Assembly (NCBI GenBank): GCA_964486825.1
Contig: CAZAQS010000028.1
Location: forward strand, 1 to 30,036
Reading direction: 5' to 3'
Length of the DNA: 30,036 bases
DNA from: CAZAQS01 sp964486825
GTDB lineage: Bacteria > Chloroflexota > Anaerolineae > Anaerolineales > UBA4823
In this document: positions 15,926 through 23,055 of the stretch, in pieces
Position numbering within the stretch: position 1 is the stretch's first letter
How the letters are laid out: every line of letters begins with the position of its first letter
Position numbers and translations under genes: made by a program
The notes under the pieces: generated by a model
The model's database searches: none
Seen by the model: the letters and a program-made list of their open reading frames with translations, nothing else
Told to the model about the DNA's origin: nothing

Positions 15926-16438
15926 CTACGGCAAAACCACCAGGGTGCCCTTCATCCCCGCATCGTAATGGACGCCGTCCTGCTCGAAACAGCCCAATAC
16001 CCATTCTCCAAGCATATCTTCGGTCACCTGAAACGTTACGCGTGCAGTATCGCCATTATGCGGCAGGACGACCATGAAGCTCCCGGAGTGATCCGAGCCA
16101 TGCCCGCCGGCCGGCTCATCCGGCCCCATCAGCATGGGTTCTACGTGAGCGGCTTCGAAGAAATCCACGTGGAAACCGCTGGGCCGGTTGTTCGTGCTGG
16201 CGACCTGCTGGCCGATCATCAGCTCGTGGCTGATCTCGCCCCGATTGACCAGCTCCAGTGTCACCTCCTGCCCTACCCTGACCTCGATCCTTTCTGGTGA
16301 AAAGGCATACTCTGTCATCTCGAGCGTGAATGAAACTGGTTCGACCTGAGCAGAAGGCGCAGGAGCGCTGCCGGAGCAGGCCGCAACCAATAAAACGATG
16401 ATCAGCAAGAACGCGAAAGAAATCCCTGAACGTAGCAT
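15926..16438 (-). CDS. cupredoxin (type-1 blue copper) lipoprotein
   Basis: 170 residues. The signal peptide ends in the lipobox LVAAC. The mature domain is plastocyanin-like, with H71 in ISHELM and C150, H157 and M162 in the C-terminal loop (GCFEQDGVHYDAGM). The Cys-to-His gap is six residues, longer than the two to four of plastocyanin, auracyanin or rusticyanin, so redox potential and partner contact may differ. A His/Met/Asp-rich insert (about 100-120, MLMGPDEP through HGSDHSG) lies between the ligands. ATG at 16438 has a full AGGAGG 6 nt upstream. It converges on the candidate selenoprotein with only four bases between stop codons, and is a plausible soluble-phase acceptor for the CuA-cytochrome c. 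Confidence 0.88.
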   Translation of the reverse strand: MLRSGISFAFLLIIVLLVAACSGSAPAPSAQVEPVSFTLEMTEYAFSPERIEVRVGQEVTLELVNRGEISHELMIGQQVASTNNRPSGFHVDFFEAAHVEPMLMGPDEPAGGHGSDHSGSFMVVLPHNGDTARVTFQVTEDMLGEWVLGCFEQDGVHYDAGMKGTLVVLP

Positions 16439-16680
16439 ATTAATCCTCCTGGTGATGTAAACGAATTAAGAAATTCCCAATGCCTGGCTTGGAAGTCCCC
16501 GCCAATATCTTATGACAGAATTAAGACTCTGTCATGGGTTGTTTAACCCCCTGGAGCATAAGCAGAATGGCTTATTTGTGTTCCCATCGATCACGGGTTC
16601 AAAATTGGATGCATGTAAAATAGCCTTCCGATACACCTCACGGATGACTTATATGCCTACCGATTAAGATTATTTTCGCC

Positions 16681-16686
16681 TATAAT
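16681..16686 (+). promoter_or_regulatory. candidate -10 box for the second regulator/kinase pair
   Basis: A perfect TATAAT lies 45 bases before the ATG at 16732. No good -35 hexamer is seen 16-18 nt upstream, which fits an activator-dependent promoter or an accidental match. TATGCCTA, shared with the dyad at 11954-11971, lies at 16652-16659 in the -35 area. Confidence 0.35.
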
Positions 16687-16731
16687 GTGGGCAATGATCT
16701 TAAGTTTTACCAACAGATAGGAAACGAAGAT

Positions 16732-17403
16732 ATGAAAAGTAACCCAATCCGGGTGATCCTGGCGGACGACCACGCTGTGGTGCGGGCCGGCATCCGGCAG
16801 TTCCTCGAACACAGCGGCGATATCCAGGTCGTGGGGGAAGCCGACGATGGGCTGGCGGCGCAGGAGCTGATCAAGACACACCGTCCCGACGTGGCCGTCC
16901 TGGACATCCAGATGCCTAAGGCTAGCGGAATCGAGGTCACCCGCTGGATCCGCTCCAACCTGCGCCAGGTAGGTATCCTGGTGCTGACTGCCTACGATGA
17001 CGACCCGTATGTGATGGCTGTGCTACAGGCCGGCGCAAACGGGTATGTCCTGAAAACGGCCTCCCCGGAGGAGATCATCCAGGCGGTCCGGGATGTTCAC
17101 GCCGGCAAATCAGCCCTGGATGCAACCATCGCCCAAAAGCTGATCGCTCACATCACCAACCAGACTGAAGGGCAAGAGGTCGAAACGCTCACCGAGCGCG
17201 AGCTGGAGGTTCTGACCCTGGCGGCGAAGGGCTATACCAACAAAGCCATCGCTCGCCAGCTTAATATCAGCGACCGCACCGTGCAAGGGCACCTGGCGCA
17301 TGTCTTCGATAAGCTGCATGCCAGCAGCCGCACGGAGGCCGTTATGCGGGCCGTTTCCCTGGGCTGGATCCCACAGAATGTAGGCGAGATTGTCGAGGAT
17401 TAA
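16732..17403 (+). CDS. NarL/FixJ family response regulator
   Basis: 223 residues. Receiver domain (about 6-122) with acidic residues D12-D13, phospho-acceptor D58 in VAVLDIQMP, Thr in VLTAY and Lys in VLKTAS; LuxR helix-turn-helix at about 150-210 (LTERELEVLTLAAKG through SSRTEAVMRAV). The ATG at 16732 removes an unsupported 15-residue extension from a GTG at 16687 and begins right at the receiver fold; AGGAAACGAAG provides a loose ribosome site. Its last 14 bases overlap the kinase gene. It differs clearly from the other regulator in this window (7865-8509), so the copper/Fe-S cluster is flanked by two separate systems. Confidence 0.94.
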   Translation: MKSNPIRVILADDHAVVRAGIRQFLEHSGDIQVVGEADDGLAAQELIKTHRPDVAVLDIQMPKASGIEVTRWIRSNLRQVGILVLTAYDDDPYVMAVLQAGANGYVLKTASPEEIIQAVRDVHAGKSALDATIAQKLIAHITNQTEGQEVETLTERELEVLTLAAKGYTNKAIARQLNISDRTVQGHLAHVFDKLHASSRTEAVMRAVSLGWIPQNVGEIVED

Positions 17404-19150
17404 GCCTTCCTTCCCCCAAGCGAGAAGCCAGTTCATTCGAAAGCCCGTCTCGGGCAGCGGGCTAATCCTGCAACTGTTCGTTTTTGTTTTCCTGCCCCTG
17501 ACGGCGCTGCTGCTGGTGATTGCGCTGGTAAGCCTCTCCCTGCACCAGTCTGCTATGCGCAGTATGGTAACCGCCCGGGATGAACGCGCCGTGCGCACTG
17601 CAGCCAGCGCACTGCGCGCCCAGTTGGAACACCGGATTCTGGAAATCGAAGGGTTGGGCGCCCGCGCAGCCGGCCTCCCCAGCCGGGATCTACAGGCAGT
17701 CATTAGCAACTCAGAGTACCTGCTCACCAGTTTCCCGGGCGGGTTGGGGTTCTTCGACCGGCAAGGCCAGGCCCTGGCTACGACCCAGAATCCAGAGATG
17801 CTGGAGTTCCTTTCCTTGCCCGACTCAAGCTCCAAATTGCCACAACGATCTCCAGGGCAATCGACCCTGGGGCCGGCTTTCTCCAAACCGGCAAATGGAG
17901 AGTTGGTTTACCTGGCAGCCGCCGCCCAGGCGGACCGGGTTGCAGTGGGGATATTTTTCCCCTCAGAGCTGGCAGAGGAAATCCTGAAGGAGGCCTTTCC
18001 TGAAGAGGAGCATGCCAGCGTCTTCATCGTGGATGCATCTCAAAATCTAATTTACTCAAGAGGCCTGCACGCCCAGGATAGTGAGATTTTCACGCACCCC
18101 GGCGTACTCAGCGCACTTAGCGGAGAGAGCGGGGCCACCTATCTACCGGTCGAGGGAGAAGAGCAGATCGTGGCTTACAGCCCGGTCGGACCGGCAGGCT
18201 GGGCGCTGGTCGTCCAGGAGGCGGCCGCGATGGTCGAGACCCCCCTGCTCAGCTCCACCCAAATGGCTCCACTGGTATTGGCGCCGGCATTGCTGATCGC
18301 CTTGTTGGCCTTGTTCTTTGGGGCGCGCCAGGTGGTCCGCCCGCTCCAAGCCTTAGAGAACCAGGCCGCCAGCCTGGCCTGGGGCAATTTCGAGGCCATC
18401 CAGGAGCCAGTGGGCGGGATCGCGGAAATCCGTAGCCTGCAGGCCGGGCTGGTCCACCTGGCAGAGAAGGTCAAGGCCGCCCAGCAAAGCCTGCACAGCT
18501 ATATCGGAGCGATCACAGCAGGGCAAGAAGAAGAGCGCCGCCGCCTGTCGCGCGAGCTGCACGACGACACCTTGCAGGGGATGATCGCCCTCAAGCAGCG
18601 CGTGCAGCTTGTCCAGATCTCGCAAGAAGGGCGGACTGATTCCGAGTCCCTGGCTGAAATCGAAACTCTGACCGAGCAAACCATTCAGAACCTGCGCCGG
18701 TTGACGCGCGCCTTACGACCCATTTACCTGGAAGACCTGGGGCTACCCGCCGCGCTGGAAATGCTAGCCCAGGAAACCGGGCAGACTCCAGGCCTGAATG
18801 TCGCTTTCGAAAAGCTCGGTCGAGAAAGGCGCCAGAGCCCGGATCGAGAGCTGGCCCTTTACCGCATCACCCAGGAGGCCTTGAGCAACGCCTGCAAGCA
18901 CGCTGGAGCGAAAAACGTTTCGGTCGCCATCCGCTACACACCTGAGGCAGCCGTACTTGAGGTGGTTGACGATGGAAAAGGGTTTCAGGTCCCGAAGAGC
19001 CCGGCAGAGTTTGCTCCCAGCGGGCATTTCGGCTTACTGGGCCTGCACGAGCGAGCCGAGCTGATTGGAGCCAGGCTCAACATCAGCTCCTCTCCTGACG
19101 CAGGGACACGCGTAACGGTAACCCTCCCGGACCGGGCAGAAACAGTCTAA
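17390..19150 (+). CDS. membrane sensor histidine kinase (Cache-like sensor, HAMP, HisKA_3)
   Basis: 586 residues. Membrane helices at about 24-50 and 290-312 enclose an extracytoplasmic sensor of about 240 residues that looks like a double-Cache domain (late strands YSPVGPAGWALVVQE). A HAMP linker follows (about 310-365), then HisKA_3 with phospho-acceptor H391 in SRELHDD, and HATPase_c (about 480-580; N-box EALSNACKHA, G-box DDGKGF, GLLGLHERA). The start is a TTG at 17390 overlapping the regulator gene; AGGCGAG is just upstream and there is no useful in-frame ATG before the first helix. It should sense an extracellular ligand and phosphorylate the regulator encoded before it. Confidence 0.92.
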   Translation: MSRIKPSFPQARSQFIRKPVSGSGLILQLFVFVFLPLTALLLVIALVSLSLHQSAMRSMVTARDERAVRTAASALRAQLEHRILEIEGLGARAAGLPSRDLQAVISNSEYLLTSFPGGLGFFDRQGQALATTQNPEMLEFLSLPDSSSKLPQRSPGQSTLGPAFSKPANGELVYLAAAAQADRVAVGIFFPSELAEEILKEAFPEEEHASVFIVDASQNLIYSRGLHAQDSEIFTHPGVLSALSGESGATYLPVEGEEQIVAYSPVGPAGWALVVQEAAAMVETPLLSSTQMAPLVLAPALLIALLALFFGARQVVRPLQALENQAASLAWGNFEAIQEPVGGIAEIRSLQAGLVHLAEKVKAAQQSLHSYIGAITAGQEEERRRLSRELHDDTLQGMIALKQRVQLVQISQEGRTDSESLAEIETLTEQTIQNLRRLTRALRPIYLEDLGLPAALEMLAQETGQTPGLNVAFEKLGRERRQSPDRELALYRITQEALSNACKHAGAKNVSVAIRYTPEAAVLEVVDDGKGFQVPKSPAEFAPSGHFGLLGLHERAELIGARLNISSSPDAGTRVTVTLPDRAETV

Positions 19151-19193
19151 GCGTTAAATTAAAACATACCAAAGCTCCTTGATAGGAGGTGAA

Positions 19194-20426
19194 ATGCATA
19201 CGCCAACCCTTGACGCCAACCGGTTTCGGGATGATTTCGAAGCCCTGGCCAAAATCGGGAACACGGGAGACGGTGGAGTGCACCGCCCTACTTTCAGCGA
19301 GGCCCACCTGGCAGCCCGCTCCTGGTTCAGAGAGCGCGCCAGGACAGCCGGGCTGCAGGTGCAGGTGGATGGGGCCGGCAACCACTCGGCGACCTTGAGA
19401 TGCGCACCCCCGGGGGCCCCGGTTATGCTGCTAGGATCGCATTTAGATTCTGTTCCCAGGGGAGGGCGATTCGACGGCGCCTTAGGAGTACTGGCAGCTA
19501 TAGAAGTTTTGAGAGCTGTGCAGGAGGCAGGCATCCCGCTGCGCTTCGACCTGGAAGCGATCGATTTCACGGATGAGGAGGGCAGCCTGGTCGGCTTGTT
19601 AGGAAGCAGCGCTATGGCAGGCATCCTCAACCGGCACGAGCTTGAAAACCCGCGCGGTGGGCGGGGAAATCTACTGGCAGGGCTAGCTCGCGCCGGTCTG
19701 AGTGAAGACGGGCTACTGGCAGCCAGGCGGGACCCACATGGGTTGGCAGGGTACCTTGAGCTGCATATCGAACAGGGCACTCGCCTGGAATCTACCGGAG
19801 CCGATATCGGCATTGTGACCGGGATCGTAGGCCTGGACTCCTATGGGCTGGTCTTTCAAGGGCGCGCCGACCATGCCGGAACGACTTCCATGCAGGAACG
19901 GCAGGACGCCGCGCAGGGGGCATGTTCGTTTACAGTGGGTGTGCGGAAGCTACTTATGGATGGGTATCCGGGATGCGTTGCCAACGTGGGCTCGATCCAG
20001 CTCCTACCAGGGGCCTTCAATATCGTCCCCGAGCGGGCCATCGTCTCATTGGAATTCAGGGCCCCAGAGCCAGACCGGTTGAACGAGCTCGAAAAGGACC
20101 TGCTGGAGCTTGCCAGGCGAGAAGCAGACTGCTTTGGATTAGGGCTCGATATCCAGCCCCAGGGTAAGCATCTGCCTACCCCTATGCATCCAGTCATGCA
20201 GGAAGCCTTCCAGAGATCGGCCGAGAAGCTGGGTTTAAAATATATGCACCTGGCTTCCGGAGCGGGACACGACGCCCAGGCGCTGGCCGGTGTTTGCCCG
20301 GTGGGTATGATTTTTGTGCCCTCGGTCGGAGGAGCGAGCCATTCACCCCACGAGCTGACCGAGTGGGAGGACTGCTTGAAGGGCGCCAACCTGTTGCTCC
20401 ACACTGTCCTGGTTCTGGGCAGGTGA
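19194..20426 (+). CDS. M20 family Zn-dependent amidohydrolase (N-carbamoyl-L-amino acid hydrolase/allantoate amidohydrolase type)
   Basis: 410 residues. Metal-site motifs of the HyuC/AmaB/AllC branch of M20 are in order: GSHLDSV with the first His and Asp, GRFDGALGV with the bridging Asp, DFTDEEGS with the catalytic glutamates, ELHIEQG, AGTTSMQERQDA in the lid domain, and a late SGAGHDAQ and VGGASHSP with the last histidine. Such enzymes cleave carbamoyl amino acids, allantoate or ureidoglycine; the substrate cannot be told by eye. ATG at 19194 follows a textbook AGGAGGTGAA. It lies 43 bases after the kinase gene, so it may be read from the same transcript, but nothing links the functions. 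Confidence 0.92.
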   Translation: MHTPTLDANRFRDDFEALAKIGNTGDGGVHRPTFSEAHLAARSWFRERARTAGLQVQVDGAGNHSATLRCAPPGAPVMLLGSHLDSVPRGGRFDGALGVLAAIEVLRAVQEAGIPLRFDLEAIDFTDEEGSLVGLLGSSAMAGILNRHELENPRGGRGNLLAGLARAGLSEDGLLAARRDPHGLAGYLELHIEQGTRLESTGADIGIVTGIVGLDSYGLVFQGRADHAGTTSMQERQDAAQGACSFTVGVRKLLMDGYPGCVANVGSIQLLPGAFNIVPERAIVSLEFRAPEPDRLNELEKDLLELARREADCFGLGLDIQPQGKHLPTPMHPVMQEAFQRSAEKLGLKYMHLASGAGHDAQALAGVCPVGMIFVPSVGGASHSPHELTEWEDCLKGANLLLHTVLVLGR

Positions 20427-20445
20427 ATGGAAAATCCAATTTAAA

Positions 20446-20486
20446 TGCCAAATGGCAGGGTGAGGGGGGCACCCTGCCATTTGGCA
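20446..20486. terminator. strong hairpin between convergent genes, probable bidirectional terminator
   Basis: TGCCAAATGGCAGGGTG (20446-20462) pairs along all 17 bases with 20470-20486 around a loop of A plus six G. It sits 19 bases past the M20 stop and 60 bases beyond the stop of the oppositely oriented oxidoreductase. No clean T-run flanks it on the plus strand; the minus strand side is AT-rich. Confidence 0.7.
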
Positions 20487-20546
20487 AACGGAAGTATACC
20501 AAATATTTACTAAAAAGCAAGGGATATTTTAAAATTTTTATCGAAT

Positions 20547-22706
20547 CTACTGAGCTGCCAACTCGACCAGCTCCGGGATCGAGTCCAACCCCAGGCGCCG
20601 GAGGGTTTCCAGGGTCGGGATACCGTCCTGCGACCATCCCCGCCGCAGGTAAACCGCGTCCACCAGCATCTCATAGCGATGCTCTCGATAGGCCCGTAAT
20701 GCAGCCATCTTTTCCTCGGTGGATAGGCCGGCAGGGTCGAGGCCTAGCTCCTCTCGTAGGGATTTATCATAACGCTCCTGGCGCGATTCATACTCCTTGA
20801 CCGTTACCGGTCCCATAGCCCGGTAGGGTGGATAGTCCGTGGCGCGCCTGCCGTAGCCCATGCGCAGGTTGAATAGCCTCTGGAAGGTATACACTTTCTC
20901 GGACTGGAGCAGCAAGTCATCGATGGTGACCTTCTGCCCGGTGACGCCTTCATGCAGCCACAGGTAGTTCTCGACGTGCTCGGGGACCTTGGCGGGCTCG
21001 GCGGCGGTTTTATTGCTGGGTGGGATGATGTCGTTCCAGGGCAGCTTGCAGAGGCCGTGCAGGCTGAACCAGGTGCGGAAGAGGGGGAAGTAATGCAGGG
21101 CTTCGGCCTTGTCTTCAAAGCTGGGCAGCTGCTTATGGACCTGGTCCATAAAGATCAACCAGGCCTCATCGTGCTGTGGGCCTTTCGAAGCCAGGGCATA
21201 GCCGCCCTGTTGGGCGAGCGATTCCTTGGTCATGTAATCCGACATCTCCAGGCCCTTGACCTCCGTTCCGATATCCTGCAAGAATTTGGGATCGGCGCCG
21301 AACTTTTCAACAAAGTACTTCTTCATGTAGCGGATACCCTGCCCAATGACCAGGCCAAACCCTTCCCCGCGCGCCATATGGTGGATCAGCTCGAGGGAAG
21401 CTGCGGAATTGCCCCAGGTAAGCTGCAGCCCACCGGTGCGCTCTTCGTTAAGGAGGCCTGCTTCGTAACACTCCATGGCAAAGGCGATCGAGTTGCCTAA
21501 AGATATGCTATCCAGGCCATACGTATCGGCGTAAAAGTTCAGCTCGAGGATATCATCCGGATCGAAGATACCGCAGTTGGTGCCCATGGCGCCGATGGTC
21601 TCGTACTCCGGACCGTCCACCATAACCCGGTCACCAGCGTAGGGACCGGTGCGCACCTGGTAGGAGGCCACGGCATGCGAGCAAGCCATCGTGCAGCCGT
21701 ACCAGCAACCGTCTGGGCCACTGTGATCGAATCGCTGCTTCCACAATGGGCCGGCAAGCTTATGGTGCTCGGGGTGAGAACCAAAGCGGAAATTCTCGAC
21801 CGGCAGGAGGTCGAAGCGGTCCATAATTTCAACGAGATAAGGAGTGCCTACGTTGCGCATATCGTTCTGGACGGCGTCGTAGTCACTGATCTCCTTGTTG
21901 ATGCGCTGCCCGGCCTTACGCAGGAGGGCCATGTCTGCCACGCCGTTGCTATCGCCGCTCATATTGCTATAACGGACGACGATGGCCTTGACGCGCTTAT
22001 CGCGCATGACTCGCCCTGCCCCCCCTCGGGCGGCCTGCTTGATGCGCACTTCCTTCCGGCGAACATCGTAAAAGCTGATATTCAAGCCACACATGGCCAC
22101 GTGGTCGGCAGCCTGCCCGGCAGAGATGACCGAGATATTGCGCTGGTCGCGCTCGTCCTTTGCATACATCTCAGTAAGTTGGCGGTTGATCAGGTGGGTG
22201 TCCAGGGCTTCGAGCGGGGCAGTCTCAATGGTTACGCGGCCGGAATCGCCGTCGATATAGATAATCACGTCCTGATCTGCTTTACCCTGGATCTCAAGGG
22301 CATCCCAACCGGCGAATTTGAGGTATGGGCCGAAATAACCGCCTCCATTGCTGTCTACGACAGAATGGGTCATGGGAGAAAGCGTGACGACGGTGGCCTT
22401 TCCTGTCCCTGGGTAGGCCGTGATGCCTCCGATCGGGCCGCCGCTGATGATAAGCTCGTTCTCTGGGTCATCCCAGCGTGTCTGAGCCGTCACTGCATTC
22501 CAAAGCAGCCACAAGCCGAAGCCACGGCCGCCGGTGAAGGTGTCCTTCATCTCTTGCGTGACGGGCTTGCTGGAGAAGGCCACGCCTGAAAGGTCAACGT
22601 ACAGGGTCCGGCCTGCGTAACCACGTACGACAGGGCGGAGATCGTAATTGTACTCGGCTAAAATCGTGTGTGCAGCTAAGAGCTTCTCAGGGGGATAGGT
22701 AGTCAT
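20547..22706 (-). CDS. aldehyde ferredoxin oxidoreductase family tungsten/molybdopterin enzyme
   Basis: 719 residues. The N-terminal domain (about 28-240) has the pterin-binding stretches GGRGFG, ISGGPIGG, GTGKATV and GGYFGPYLKFAGWDAL typical of the AOR family. Iron-sulfur ligands appear to be C334, C338 and C342 (GCWYGCTMAC) with C553 in HGLCKLPWND. The first gap is three residues where the archaeal enzyme has two. The protein is about 100 residues longer than P. furiosus AOR, mostly through the N-terminal lead and a C-terminal tail. It oxidises aldehydes or reduces acids with ferredoxin in studied members; some relatives act on other carbonyl substrates. ATG at 22706 has GAGG 8 nt upstream. 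It stands alone, with no ferredoxin or pterin gene beside it. Confidence 0.93.
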   Translation of the reverse strand: MTTYPPEKLLAAHTILAEYNYDLRPVVRGYAGRTLYVDLSGVAFSSKPVTQEMKDTFTGGRGFGLWLLWNAVTAQTRWDDPENELIISGGPIGGITAYPGTGKATVVTLSPMTHSVVDSNGGGYFGPYLKFAGWDALEIQGKADQDVIIYIDGDSGRVTIETAPLEALDTHLINRQLTEMYAKDERDQRNISVISAGQAADHVAMCGLNISFYDVRRKEVRIKQAARGGAGRVMRDKRVKAIVVRYSNMSGDSNGVADMALLRKAGQRINKEISDYDAVQNDMRNVGTPYLVEIMDRFDLLPVENFRFGSHPEHHKLAGPLWKQRFDHSGPDGCWYGCTMACSHAVASYQVRTGPYAGDRVMVDGPEYETIGAMGTNCGIFDPDDILELNFYADTYGLDSISLGNSIAFAMECYEAGLLNEERTGGLQLTWGNSAASLELIHHMARGEGFGLVIGQGIRYMKKYFVEKFGADPKFLQDIGTEVKGLEMSDYMTKESLAQQGGYALASKGPQHDEAWLIFMDQVHKQLPSFEDKAEALHYFPLFRTWFSLHGLCKLPWNDIIPPSNKTAAEPAKVPEHVENYLWLHEGVTGQKVTIDDLLLQSEKVYTFQRLFNLRMGYGRRATDYPPYRAMGPVTVKEYESRQERYDKSLREELGLDPAGLSTEEKMAALRAYREHRYEMLVDAVYLRRGWSQDGIPTLETLRRLGLDSIPELVELAAQ

Positions 22707-22755
22707 ATCTTGTCCTCAGATCTAAAGTGCCAGGTAGGAGGCAATGAGTTATTGA

Positions 22756-22779
22756 GGCCAAACGGCCAAATTTATTATA
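22756..22779 (-). promoter_or_regulatory. candidate -10 box and tandem repeat operator for the aldehyde oxidoreductase gene
   Basis: On the minus strand TATAAT (22774-22779) is followed by two direct copies of TTTGGCC one base apart (22764-22770 and 22756-22762), placed over the expected transcription start. No clear -35 box was found. The gene's ATG is about 50 bases downstream. Confidence 0.35.
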
Positions 22780-22989
22780 TATGAACTTTCTATGGGAAAG
22801 TCGGAATGAGGAGCATTGGCAGGAAAGTATGTGACGTTTGCAACTATTGACGAACGTGAACAAAGAAGGAAATCAACTCAATTCGAAGGAAGAGTATTTA
22901 TACTATCAAATCTTTAAAGATTGCTTTGGATGTAAAATTCCACTGAATGAAGTAGGACGCACAAAGCATATTTGAAAAAAGAGGATACG

Positions 22990-23023
22990 AAAGCGACCCT
23001 GTTTGGACGCGCAGGGTCGCTTT
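22990..23023. terminator. intrinsic terminator hairpin
   Basis: AAAGCGACCCTG (22990-23001) pairs over 12 bp with CAGGGTCGCTTT (23012-23023) around a 10-nt loop. On the plus strand it runs directly into one more T; on the minus strand a T6 run follows 10 nt later. It lies 33 bases beyond the DUF4397 gene stop, which it most likely terminates. Confidence 0.75.
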
Positions 23024-23055
23024 TGGATCGAACTAGTTTTAGTTAATTCTAAATT

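Larger units (their letters stand above)
22707..23055. other. 349-base intergenic region with a degraded-looking small ORF
   Basis: It holds the promoter elements of the oxidoreductase (22756-22779) and the terminator at 22990-23023. Between them, a GTG-started frame on the plus strand (22856-22975) would code 39 residues ending in a DCFGCKIPLNE segment. In another frame at 22807 a 14-residue ORF ends in KVCDVCNY. Both carry a CxxC, as if one small zinc-ribbon gene had been frame-shifted. There is no ribosome site, so this may be a remnant or chance. Confidence 0.25.

Noticed and set aside
12095..16438. A nos (nitrous oxide reductase) or cytochrome c oxidase operon
   Set aside because: CuA, NapH/NosR-like and cytochrome c parts are present, but no NosZ catalytic domain, NosD/F/Y or oxidase subunit I/III is found in the window.
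21675..22589. 304-codon plus-strand ORF opposite the aldehyde oxidoreductase
   Set aside because: The minus strand carries a full AOR protein with Fe-S and pterin motifs; the plus frame is its shadow.
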